A stretch of 7,869 nt of DNA from Clostridia bacterium (lineage in GTDB: Bacteria; Bacillota; Clostridia; Saccharofermentanales; UBA5734), in NCBI GenBank assembly GCA_009929975.1, contig RZZF01000077.1:1-7869 (forward strand), given 5' to 3'. Shown here one piece after another: positions 1 to 6,400 of this stretch. A program made the translations under genes and the position numbers. A model generated the notes under the pieces. That model was not told the origin of the DNA, did no database searches, and worked only from the letters and a program-made list of their open reading frames with translations. The stretch's first letter is position 1, and every line of letters starts with the position of its first letter.

Positions 1-1
1 G

Positions 2-454
2 CACATCATCGATACCGTTGCGCCCCAAAACACAGACTTTACCCTTGAACTGATGCCCTGGATGCTGCCGGACAGTCCAGAGTCATATCTGGAACTGATT
101 CAGGCGATCGACCGTCCACGTTTCGCGGTTCATCTTGATCCGGCCAATATCATGTGCAGTCCCCGCGCCTGTCTCGATACCGCCGCCGTGCTCAATCGCT
201 GCTTTGATCTGCTCGGGCCATATATCCGCAGCTGCCATGCCAAGGATATCCGGCTGGAATCACAGCTGACGACTCATATCAACGAGGTGATTCCAGGGCA
301 GGGAAGCCTGGACTACCGTGTTTTCCTGCAGCGGCTCAGCCAGCTGGGGCGGCCGGTGCCGCTGATGATGGAACATCTGTCAAGTCATGATGATGTTGCC
401 GCCGCCGCACGGTATATCCGCGGTGTTGCCGCCACGCTTGAACTTGTGCTGTAG
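2..454 (+). CDS. Sugar phosphate isomerase/epimerase-like TIM-barrel protein, 5'-truncated
   Basis: This is the last 150 residues of a protein whose start lies outside the window; the frame is open from base 2 to the TAG at 452-454. It looks like the C-terminal half of the xylose-isomerase-like TIM-barrel family (sugar phosphate isomerases/epimerases, IolE and tagatose-3-epimerase relatives). These cytoplasmic enzymes interconvert keto sugars or their derivatives using a divalent metal. The four metal ligands of the family can be placed in order on the visible residues: Glu16 in LELMPW, Asp45 in HLDPAN, His79 in CHAKDIR and Glu124 in MMEHL. Their spacing is in the range seen in the family. 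The GQGSLDY segment (99-105) is also typical. The substrate cannot be told. No terminator is seen after the stop, and a promoter for the next gene begins within about 30 bases. Confidence 0.85.
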   Translation, partial: HIIDTVAPQNTDFTLELMPWMLPDSPESYLELIQAIDRPRFAVHLDPANIMCSPRACLDTAAVLNRCFDLLGPYIRSCHAKDIRLESQLTTHINEVIPGQGSLDYRVFLQRLSQLGRPVPLMMEHLSSHDDVAAAARYIRGVAATLELVL

Positions 455-461
455 ACGACTG

Positions 462-490
462 TTCTGTTTTAGGTCCGGTCATGTTATAAT
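462..490 (+). promoter_or_regulatory. Extended -10 promoter upstream of the baeRF3-like gene
   Basis: A perfect TATAAT hexamer lies at 485-490, directly preceded by the TGN extension (TGT, 482-484). The best -35 at 17-bp spacing is TTCTGT (462-467), which is weak, as is common where an extended -10 is present. Transcription would begin near 497, giving a leader of about 65 bases before the GTG start at 564. The site sits just after the stop codon of the upstream gene. It is the best candidate to drive the rightward block ending at 5111. Confidence 0.65.
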
Positions 491-563
491 TTTTACATAT
501 CCAGTCAAGCGTTCTGCTGATCCAATCCGTAACGAATGAATCCAGGCAGAGGAGCTGATTTAC

Positions 564-1712
564 GTGTCACAGAGAACATTTCAGGAAAGAATTAACGGAC
601 TGATCACCATTGAGGCAGCACCATGTCTGTCTTTTTTTGTATCAGTTCAAAGAAGCGGCCCCGATACCCGTCAGGGCAGCGTGCTGCTGCGCCAGCTCAT
701 CCGGAGCGTCCAGGACAGGCTGGCAGAGGACGGATTTCGTCAAACTGAAATTGACAGCCTGCTGGAACCGGTCAAGGCTCTGGTGGAGGATGCTATTTTC
801 TGGGAACACCAGAATGAGGGCCTGGCGCTTTTCCGAACTCAGGATGACTGGCAGGTCTGGCAGCTGCCACTGGCCGTTCAGACTGAGTTTGCCGTGCAGA
901 ACCGGATGCTGATCCGGCCGCTGCTGCCGCTTTTGGTTGAAGATGGCCTCTTTGATCTGCTGGCCCTGGGCCGCAGGGAAACCCGCCTGTTCCGCTGCCA
1001 GCGGACGGTGGTGGAAGCGCTCGATGTGTCAGGCTTGCCCGAGTCGCTTCGTGAGATCTATGACCAGTATGAATCGGAAAAAGATTTGCAGCGCTATGGC
1101 GGATCAGGCACTGGATCAGTTTATCATGGCGGGTCGGCAGAGATGAAAGAGCAGGATAAATTGCGTCTGCAGGAGTATTTCCGACGCATTGATGACGCGG
1201 TTGCGGCTGTTCTGACTGACCAGCGTATTCCGCTCGTTCTGGCCTGCGTGGATTACCTGGCTCCGATTTTCCATCAGGTGACCAGCTTGCGCCAGCTGAT
1301 GCCCGATCATCTGTCCGGTTCACCAGATCTGTCACGACCTCAGAAACTGGCCGAAGCAGCGTGGCCGCTGGTCCGGAACCATTTCGCGAGACCTAAGGAT
1401 AAGGCATGGGCATCCTGTCAGAATCTGACGGGATCTACCAGAGTCCTGTCCGATATCCGCCTCATTCTGGCTGCCGTCAGCCATGGCCGGGTTGAGACGC
1501 TGTTTTTACGTGAAGGGCGGCAGCTGACAGGGCAATATGATGAAGCCACTGGTGTGCTGAAACGCTCCGGAGATGAATCCCGGCAATCATCGGATATCGA
1601 TCTTTTCGATCTGGCAGCGCGTAAAACACTGCAAAACGGCGGCCAGGTGTATATCATGGATGATGAGACAATGGCGGAATCAGGTGATTGCCTGGCTCTG
1701 CTTCGCTACTAG
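564..1712 (+). CDS. Bacterial archaeo-eukaryotic release factor (baeRF) family 3-like protein
   Basis: This is a 382-residue soluble protein with no signal peptide or membrane segment. It starts at GTG 564, 9 bases after GGAG (551-554). It resembles baeRF family 3, bacterial relatives of eRF1/Pelota that are proposed, from comparative genomics, to act at the ribosome in peptide release, rescue or stress. The N-terminal part (1-125) has the family's helical LIRSVQDRL and FWEHQNEGLALF stretches. The middle (130-160) carries LLALGRRETRLFRC followed by GLPESL. A Gly-rich linker with HGGSAEMKEQ (188-197) leads into EYFRRIDDAV (204-213). The C-terminal part has AAVSHGRVETLFL (303-315) and FDLAARKTLQNGGQVYIM (348-365), then ends in LLRY. 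No exact GGQ tripeptide of a canonical release factor is present, so peptidyl-tRNA hydrolysis is not shown. The TAG stop overlaps the Shine-Dalgarno of the next gene, which suggests coupling. The family call rests on recalled motif order, not a search. Confidence 0.75.
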   Translation: MSQRTFQERINGLITIEAAPCLSFFVSVQRSGPDTRQGSVLLRQLIRSVQDRLAEDGFRQTEIDSLLEPVKALVEDAIFWEHQNEGLALFRTQDDWQVWQLPLAVQTEFAVQNRMLIRPLLPLLVEDGLFDLLALGRRETRLFRCQRTVVEALDVSGLPESLREIYDQYESEKDLQRYGGSGTGSVYHGGSAEMKEQDKLRLQEYFRRIDDAVAAVLTDQRIPLVLACVDYLAPIFHQVTSLRQLMPDHLSGSPDLSRPQKLAEAAWPLVRNHFARPKDKAWASCQNLTGSTRVLSDIRLILAAVSHGRVETLFLREGRQLTGQYDEATGVLKRSGDESRQSSDIDLFDLAARKTLQNGGQVYIMDDETMAESGDCLALLRY

Positions 1713-1716
1713 GAGG
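1711..1716 (+). promoter_or_regulatory. Shine-Dalgarno overlapping the upstream stop codon
   Basis: AGGAGG at 1711-1716 shares its first two bases with the TAG stop (1710-1712) of the baeRF3-like gene. It lies 6 bases before ATG 1723. The arrangement fixes the AIM24 start at 1723 rather than at in-frame codons further upstream, and it favours translational coupling of the two genes. Confidence 0.85.
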
Positions 1717-1722
1717 ACCGTG

Positions 1723-2514
1723 ATGTTTTGTGCGAATTGCGGATCGGAAAACCGGGATGATGCCCGCTTCTGCCTTTCATGCGGCAGTGAGTTGAATGCT
1801 GCCGCGATCCCGGCCGGACCGGATCACGCGCTTCGCTATACCATTTTCGGCCAGACTCTGCCGGCGGTCTCAATCAAGCTTAATTCCGGCGAAAGCATCT
1901 ATACTCAATCGGGTGGACTGGCCTGGAAAGACACAGGCATCAGCATGGAAACGAATATGAAAGGCGGCTTCATGCAAGGCCTTGGCCGCATGTTTTCCGG
2001 TGAGTCGCTGTTCATGGCAACGTATACCTCAAACCGGCCCGATCAGGAAATTGTCATCGCCAGCACGTTTCCCGGCAGCATCGCGGTTGTTGAAGTCGGC
2101 CGCCAGCCGCTGATCGCCCAGAAATCGGCCTTTCTCTGTGCGCAGCCGGGCGTCCGGTTGAGCGCTTATATCACCAAAGGGTTGAAGGCCGGGCTGTTCG
2201 GTGGTGAAGGATTTGTCCTGCAGCGTGTCAGCGGACAGGGCCTTGTCTTTCTGGAAATTGACGGCAGTCTGGTTGAACGTGAGCTTGCGGCCGGAGAAAC
2301 CATTCAAGTGGATACCGGCAAGGTCGCGGCTTTTGAGGAACGCGTCCAGTATCAGGCGGAAATGGTCCGCGGGTTCAGGAATATTCTTTTCGGCGGCGAG
2401 GGGCTGTTTCTGACAACCCTGACCGGTCCGGGCAGGGTCTGGCTGCAGACCATGGAAATCGCTTCCTTTGCCCGCCAGTTGATCCCTTTCCTGCCCCGGT
2501 CCGGATCGGACTGA
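1723..2514 (+). CDS. Zinc-ribbon AIM24 (TIGR00266/DUF124-type) protein
   Basis: This is a 263-residue protein. Residues 1-21 form a short zinc ribbon with two CxxC knuckles (Cys3/Cys6 and Cys17/Cys20, 10 residues apart), the bacterial zinc_ribbon_2 style. Residues about 38-245 match the AIM24/TIGR00266 beta-rich domain. Its hallmarks are SGGLAWKD (63-70), the Gly-rich turn KGGFMQGLGRMFSGESLF (80-97), FPGSI, and LFGGEGFVLQRVSGQG (158-173). No signal peptide or membrane helix is seen, so the protein is probably cytoplasmic or peripherally attached. The biochemical role of bacterial AIM24 proteins is not established; the yeast namesake is mitochondrial and affects inner-membrane organisation. 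Three similar Gly-rich repeat units are visible (around 90-112, 158-179 and 222-243). The gene follows the baeRF3-like gene by 10 bases and precedes korA by 85 bases. A longer reading frame upstream exists only because the preceding gene overlaps it. Confidence 0.88.
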   Translation: MFCANCGSENRDDARFCLSCGSELNAAAIPAGPDHALRYTIFGQTLPAVSIKLNSGESIYTQSGGLAWKDTGISMETNMKGGFMQGLGRMFSGESLFMATYTSNRPDQEIVIASTFPGSIAVVEVGRQPLIAQKSAFLCAQPGVRLSAYITKGLKAGLFGGEGFVLQRVSGQGLVFLEIDGSLVERELAAGETIQVDTGKVAAFEERVQYQAEMVRGFRNILFGGEGLFLTTLTGPGRVWLQTMEIASFARQLIPFLPRSGSD

Positions 2515-2526
2515 TCCAACAGGCAT

Positions 2527-2555
2527 CAGGCAGACAGGATCTGCTTTGCAATAAT
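2527..2555 (+). promoter_or_regulatory. Possible internal promoter for korAB
   Basis: AATAAT (2550-2555, five of six matches to TATAAT) is preceded by a TGN extension, TGC at 2547-2549. A weak -35, CAGGCA (2527-2532), lies 17 bases upstream. A start near 2562 would place the hairpin at 2563-2582 at the very 5' end of the korAB message. No terminator separates this site from the AIM24 gene, so read-through from the promoter at 462-490 is also expected. Confidence 0.4.
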
Positions 2556-2562
2556 GATCGTC

Positions 2563-2582
2563 CTGCCGGCACAAGCCGGTAG
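2563..2582 (+). other. Short hairpin in the korA leader
   Basis: CTGCCGGC (2563-2570) and GCCGGTAG (2575-2582) can pair as an 8-bp stem with one G-U pair and an ACAA loop. There is no T-tract after it, so it is not an intrinsic terminator. It ends 7 bases before the korA Shine-Dalgarno. It could protect the 5' end of a message started at the internal promoter or modulate processing; either role is inference. Confidence 0.45.
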
Positions 2583-2589
2583 ACATGAT

Positions 2590-2594
2590 GGAGG
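2590..2594 (+). promoter_or_regulatory. Shine-Dalgarno deciding the korA start
   Basis: GGAGG at 2590-2594 lies 5 bases before ATG 2600. An in-frame ATG pair at 2585 and 2588 lies upstream of or against this site and has no good ribosome-binding sequence of its own. Starting at 2600 also gives the family-typical N-terminus, where MIYTLLIGGAAGQG runs straight into the first beta strand. Confidence 0.8.
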
Positions 2595-2599
2595 TTACT

Positions 2600-4258
2600 A
2601 TGATTTATACGTTGCTGATTGGCGGCGCGGCCGGTCAGGGCATCGATACGACATCGGCCCTGCTGGAATGGCAGCTGAAGAAAGCCGGCTATGCCGTGCT
2701 GACCAGCCGTGACTTCATGTCGCGGATCCGGGGCGGCCACAATTTCATCCTGCTGCGCTTCGGAGATGAAGTCATTGAGAGTGCGGATATGGCTCTCGAT
2801 GGCCTGATTGTCCTCAATGAGGAGTCGCTGCGGCTTCATCGTGATTCGCTCAAGCCGGATGGCTTCATTCTCTGCGATACCGATATTGAAAGTGACGACC
2901 CACGTACAATTCAGCTGCCGATGGCCGATATGGCCAAAGAACTCGGCAATCCGAGAGTCGCCGGCAGTATTGCCAATGGTGTGATTCTCAAGCTGTTCGG
3001 ACTTGACCTTGACTACAGCGAGGTTGTTTTGAGACAGCAGGTGAAAGACCAGTACATTGAAATTAACCAGACCGCCATGCGTGAAGGCTATGACGCGGTT
3101 GAACAGCGCTATGATCGCCTGAACGCTGACTTTGCGGGGCATATGCTGGTCAGCGGCAACCAGGCGGTTGCCCTGGGCGCTCTGGCGGCCGGACTGCGTT
3201 TTTATTCGGCGTATCCGATGTCTCCATCCACCGGTATCATGGAATATCTGGCCGGCCAGTCGAAAAACTGTGATCTGGTGGTTGAACAGGCTGAAGATGA
3301 GATCGCTGCGATCAATATGGCCCTGGGGGCTTCATTCGCCGGGGTTCCCGCGATGACCGGAACATCGGGCGGTGGGTTCGCCCTGATGGTTGAAGCGCTT
3401 GGCCTCGCCGGTATCGCCGAGCTTCCGATTGTGATCGCCGATGTCCAGCGTCCCGGTCCGGCAACCGGACTTCCGACCCGGACAGAACAAAGCGATCTGA
3501 AGTTTGTTATTTCTGCCGCCCAGGGTGAGTTTCCCCGTATGGTCATCGCGCTGCGTGATCAGGCGGATGCCTATGAGCAGACCATACGCGCGTTCAAGAT
3601 CGCCGAGCGTTATCAGATTCCAGTTATTCTGCTCAGTGACCAGTATCTTGGCGACGGTACAAAATCAGTCCCTCCTTTTGTCATTCCTGACGATGAGCCG
3701 GTGAAGACGACTGAGGTGGAAACGCCTTATCTGCGCTACCGCTTGACCGAAGACGGCGTGTCGCCGCGGCTGCATCCCGGTCAGACCGGGCATCTGGTGA
3801 CCTCAGACAGCGATGAGCATGATGAGCAGGGCATGATCACAGAATCTGCCGACATGCGTAATCTGATGATGGAAAAAAGGATGGGCAAGCTGGATCATTT
3901 GCGTACCGAACTGCTGGAACCGGAATTTACCGGCGACGATGCCTGCGACGTTCTGCTGCTGGCCTGGGGGTCGACCGCGGGACCGGTCCGCCGAGCGGTC
4001 AGCGAGTTGAATCAGGCGGATGGCTCCCGCTACGGAGCTTTGCTGTTCGGTGATGTTTTCCCGCTGCCGGTGCAGGAACTGATGAAGCGGGCTCCCCGTG
4101 CGAAAACTGTGATCAACGTCGAACAGAATTACACCGGACAGCTGGCCGGACTGGTTCGTGAAAGCTGCGGCATTGCCTGTGACCGGTCTGTACTCAAATA
4201 CGATGGACGGCAGATCACAGCGGCTGAACTGATCCAAAAGCTGAGCGAGGAGGCATAA
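2600..4258 (+). CDS. korA: 2-oxoacid:ferredoxin oxidoreductase, fused gamma-alpha subunit
   Basis: This 552-residue subunit pairs with the next gene. The complex oxidatively decarboxylates a 2-oxoacid to acyl-CoA and CO2 and passes electrons to ferredoxin. Residues 1-175 are the gamma domain, with GGAAGQGID (8-16) and SRIRGGHN (41-48). Residues 185-415 are the alpha pyrimidine-binding domain: SAYPMSPST (203-211), EQAEDEIAAINMALGASFAG (229-248), TSGGGFALM (255-263) and PGPATGLPTRTEQSDL (285-300). Residues 449-525 are the C-terminal transketolase-like domain, with LAWGSTAGPVRRA and INVEQNYTGQL. Length and domain order are those of KorA-type fused subunits. No iron-sulfur ferredoxin domain is present here. 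The Thr-Arg of GLPTRTEQ is in the segment expected to contact the substrate carboxylate. The exact substrate (2-oxoglutarate, branched-chain or other 2-oxoacid) cannot be decided, so korA is a family label. One base separates its TAA from the korB ATG. Confidence 0.92.
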   Translation: MIYTLLIGGAAGQGIDTTSALLEWQLKKAGYAVLTSRDFMSRIRGGHNFILLRFGDEVIESADMALDGLIVLNEESLRLHRDSLKPDGFILCDTDIESDDPRTIQLPMADMAKELGNPRVAGSIANGVILKLFGLDLDYSEVVLRQQVKDQYIEINQTAMREGYDAVEQRYDRLNADFAGHMLVSGNQAVALGALAAGLRFYSAYPMSPSTGIMEYLAGQSKNCDLVVEQAEDEIAAINMALGASFAGVPAMTGTSGGGFALMVEALGLAGIAELPIVIADVQRPGPATGLPTRTEQSDLKFVISAAQGEFPRMVIALRDQADAYEQTIRAFKIAERYQIPVILLSDQYLGDGTKSVPPFVIPDDEPVKTTEVETPYLRYRLTEDGVSPRLHPGQTGHLVTSDSDEHDEQGMITESADMRNLMMEKRMGKLDHLRTELLEPEFTGDDACDVLLLAWGSTAGPVRRAVSELNQADGSRYGALLFGDVFPLPVQELMKRAPRAKTVINVEQNYTGQLAGLVRESCGIACDRSVLKYDGRQITAAELIQKLSEEA

Positions 4259-4259
4259 T

Positions 4260-5111
4260 ATGAGCGAACAGACATTTTGTACCCGTGAAACCGCCTGGTG
4301 TCCGGGTTGTGGTAATTTTTCAATCCTGGACAGCCTGAAAACGGCACTGACGGAACTTGAACTCCAGCCACATCAGGTTCTGATGGTGGCCGGCATCGGG
4401 CAGGCGGCTAAGACGCCACAGTATATTTCGGCCAACGCGTTCTGCGGCCTGCACGGCCGGTCGCTGCCACCGGCGGCTGCCGCGAAAATCGCCAATGAAG
4501 CGCTGACCGTTGTCATCGATACAGGTGATGGCGATTCCTATGGTGAAGGCGGCAACCATTTCCTGCATAATATCCGGCGCAATGTTGATATCACGCATTT
4601 TGTCCATGACAACCAGATCTATGGCCTGACCAAAGGACAGGCATCACCGACGAGCGCCACCGGACATGTGACCGGCGTCCAGGCTGATGGTAATTTCAAC
4701 CAGGCCATGAATCCCGTACTCGTCGCGCTGGCTGCCGGCGCGACATTTGTTGCCCGTGCCTTTACCGGCGACCGCAAACAGCTGGTTGAGATCATGAAAG
4801 CCGCGATCAGTCACAAGGGCTATGCGCTGGTTGACATCCTGCAGCCTTGTGTCAGTTTCAATAAGATCAATACATTCAGCTGGTACAAGGAACGGGTCCG
4901 GCCGGTTGAAGGGCAGCATGACCGGCAGGATCTGATGGCCGCGATGCAGCTGGCCATGCAGTTTGATGATGTCATTCCAACGGGTATTTTATATCAGAAG
5001 GAGCAGCCGACTTACCATGACCGGCATCCTGTTCTCCATGACCGGGGTCCGCTGATCGACCGACCGCTGCAGCGTGAAGCGCTTCAGGCGGCGTTTGACC
5101 AGTTGATCTGA
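4260..5111 (+). CDS. korB: 2-oxoacid:ferredoxin oxidoreductase, beta (TPP-binding) subunit
   Basis: This 283-residue beta subunit holds thiamine pyrophosphate and the proximal [4Fe-4S] cluster of the KorAB complex. It starts at ATG 4260, 6 bases after GAGGAGG (4247-4253), which lies inside the 3' end of korA; the pair is therefore probably coupled. The N-terminus has the cluster motif WCPGCGNFSILD (Cys14, Cys17). The TPP/Mg motif is GDGDSYGEGGNHFLHNIRRN (89-108) and ends at Asn118 in DNQIYGLTKGQASPTS. ILQPCVSFN (193-201) supplies the late cluster cysteine, Cys197. At the position where many homologues have GIGCS, this protein has GIGQAAK (45-51), so the usual third cysteine is Gln47. Cys62 in NAFCGLHGRSLP is a nearby alternative. 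Length and order are otherwise normal for the family. No separate ferredoxin-like delta subunit follows; a terminator does. Confidence 0.93.
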   Translation: MSEQTFCTRETAWCPGCGNFSILDSLKTALTELELQPHQVLMVAGIGQAAKTPQYISANAFCGLHGRSLPPAAAAKIANEALTVVIDTGDGDSYGEGGNHFLHNIRRNVDITHFVHDNQIYGLTKGQASPTSATGHVTGVQADGNFNQAMNPVLVALAAGATFVARAFTGDRKQLVEIMKAAISHKGYALVDILQPCVSFNKINTFSWYKERVRPVEGQHDRQDLMAAMQLAMQFDDVIPTGILYQKEQPTYHDRHPVLHDRGPLIDRPLQREALQAAFDQLI

Positions 5112-5131
5112 TCCCGACGTATCGAACGCGG

Positions 5132-5171
5132 CAACGCGGCCGGCTGCACAGCTCCGGCCGCGTTGTTTTTT
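5132..5171 (+). terminator. Rho-independent terminator after korB
   Basis: A perfect 12-bp GC-rich stem pairs CAACGCGGCCGG (5132-5143) with CCGGCCGCGTTG (5154-5165) around a 10-base loop. Six T residues follow directly (5166-5171). It lies 20 bases after the korB stop. On the minus strand no T-tract follows the stem, so it should not terminate the convergent AbrB-family gene by the intrinsic mechanism. Confidence 0.93.
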
Positions 5172-5176
5172 CAGAT

Positions 5177-6265
5177 TCAGACACCCAGCTGGCTGACCGC
5201 TGTCAGGATGGTCGGAAAGAGAATGATCACGCTCATCAGCCGTACCGTCTGCAAGACAACGACTTTGGCCGGGTCAGCATTGAGGTCCTCGGCCAGCAGC
5301 GACATTTCCTGGAGACCACCGGGTGCGCTGGCAATGAGACAGGTAATCGGGTCAAGCCGCGTCAGGCGATACATGGAGAAAGCGGTTATCGCGGTAAAAA
5401 TGAACACCGCCGCCACCATGATGACCATGGGGATCAACAATTGGGACAGGATGGCAAGGCTGTCTCGATTGACAGTCTGGCCGACAAAGGCTCCGGCCGC
5501 GCACTGGACGGCGAAGCGCAGCAGACGCGGTGATGTCGCTTTCCCGGTTCTGATATTGAACAGGGAGACCGCCAGCATTGATCCGATCATCGCGCCGGCA
5601 TTGATTTTCATCATCCAGAGCAGCAGTCCGCCGCCGGTTGCCACAATTATTGTAAGTACCAGATTCTTCCAATGAAAGGTGGTCGCCTGATCCTGCACGG
5701 CCGGCGTTTTGTCAGCCGGTGCCGCCAGGTTTTGCAGATTGGCCTGACCGGTTCGGATCGGCTGCCGGCGACGCCGGGTCAGCCGGAGAAAAATCGCGGG
5801 CAGTGTCGCGAAGATGACCAGCAGCCGAAGCAGCTGCAGACTGGAGACCTGAATCATGCTGGCTCCCAGTTCGTCAGCGATCAGAGCCATGTCGGTCATG
5901 CCGCCGGGTGCGGTGGCGAATAGGGATGTGGCCAGGTCAAGACCGCCGATACGATGCATCGCGAAACCGAAGATGAGATTGAGAATCACCATGCAGACGA
6001 TCAGAACCAAGCTTGGCCTGACGATGGTCTTCAGGGTCTGAAGATCTTTTTTCTCAATGCGCGACCCGAGCAGGACACCGGAAAAAATCTGCAGAACTGT
6101 GCGTGAGTCACGGGGAAGATAGGCGTGGTCACTGATGAGATTGAAGACGATGACAAACAGCATGGCACCCAGCATCGCGCCGGCCGGCAGCTTCAGGCGA
6201 TAACTGATTAAACCTCCGATCAAACCGATCAGCAGTGTGAGAAGAATCCATCCAACGGTGTCCAT
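5177..6265 (-). CDS. AbrB-family duplicated membrane protein (putative transporter)
   Basis: This is a 362-residue, highly hydrophobic inner-membrane protein of the PF05145 AbrB family, which is not related to the Bacillus AbrB DNA-binding regulator. The family's internal duplication (TIGR03082 type) is plain. LPAGAMLGAML (27-36 region) matches NAGAMIGSML (222-231). ATAPGGMTDMALIADELGA (117-135) matches ASAPGGLQEMSLLAEDLNA (312-330). Both pairs are offset by 195 residues. The halves are joined by a charged, Ala/Gln-rich linker at about 162-200. Function in the family is poorly defined; transport of a small metabolite is a common guess. The start is set at ATG 6265 because AAGGA lies 7 bases upstream and residues 2-20 form the first membrane helix. 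The open frame continues upstream to 6526, but those residues are not membrane-like and overlap the divergent gene. It is convergent with korB. Confidence 0.9.
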   Translation of the reverse strand: MDTVGWILLTLLIGLIGGLISYRLKLPAGAMLGAMLFVIVFNLISDHAYLPRDSRTVLQIFSGVLLGSRIEKKDLQTLKTIVRPSLVLIVCMVILNLIFGFAMHRIGGLDLATSLFATAPGGMTDMALIADELGASMIQVSSLQLLRLLVIFATLPAIFLRLTRRRRQPIRTGQANLQNLAAPADKTPAVQDQATTFHWKNLVLTIIVATGGGLLLWMMKINAGAMIGSMLAVSLFNIRTGKATSPRLLRFAVQCAAGAFVGQTVNRDSLAILSQLLIPMVIMVAAVFIFTAITAFSMYRLTRLDPITCLIASAPGGLQEMSLLAEDLNADPAKVVVLQTVRLMSVIILFPTILTAVSQLGV

Positions 6266-6297
6266 ATCATCGTCCTTACTTGAATAATTTCCATAAC

Positions 6298-6326
6298 AGT
6301 ATCGCATGACTGAGACACAATTGCAC
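6298..6326 (-). promoter_or_regulatory. Possible promoter of the AbrB-family gene
   Basis: Read on the minus strand, an extended -10 (TGC followed by GATACT, 6306 down to 6298) is preceded at 17-bp spacing by GTGCAA (6326-6321), a 3/6 match to the -35 consensus. The predicted transcript start would lie about 25 bases before ATG 6265. The match is modest. I see no equally good promoter for the divergent YihY-family gene in the same 135-bp gap. Confidence 0.35.
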
Positions 6327-6400
6327 GGCACACCTGCGGGATTGGCTGGAAAAAAAGAGGCCGAAACGGTAAAGTAGAGGACAGGGAGGGTTTGCAGCTG

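Noticed and set aside
793..1335. Minus-strand open frame (180 codons) inside the baeRF3-like gene
   Set aside because: The product is Pro/Arg/Gly-rich and low in complexity, typical of a shadow frame; the plus-strand frame has clear family motifs.
1573..1722. N-terminal extension of the AIM24 gene overlapping the upstream gene
   Set aside because: The extension is inside the baeRF3-like coding end, while AGGAGG at 1711-1716 and the zinc ribbon beginning MFCANCG place the start at 1723.
2375..3142. Long minus-strand open frame (255 codons) opposite the 3' end of the AIM24 gene and the start of korA
   Set aside because: It lies across two well-supported plus-strand genes, its product has no recognisable domain, and no Shine-Dalgarno marks a start. 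Long antisense frames are expected at this G+C.
5125..5139. Direct repeat AACGCGG (5125-5131 and 5133-5139)
   Set aside because: Only two 7-base copies, the second being part of the terminator stem; too short and too few to call a repeat element.
6327..6400. Promoter for the YihY-family gene
   Set aside because: TAAAGT (6370-6375) is a 4/6 -10 match, but the nearest -35-like TTGGCT (6342-6347) is 22 bases away and there is no TGN extension.
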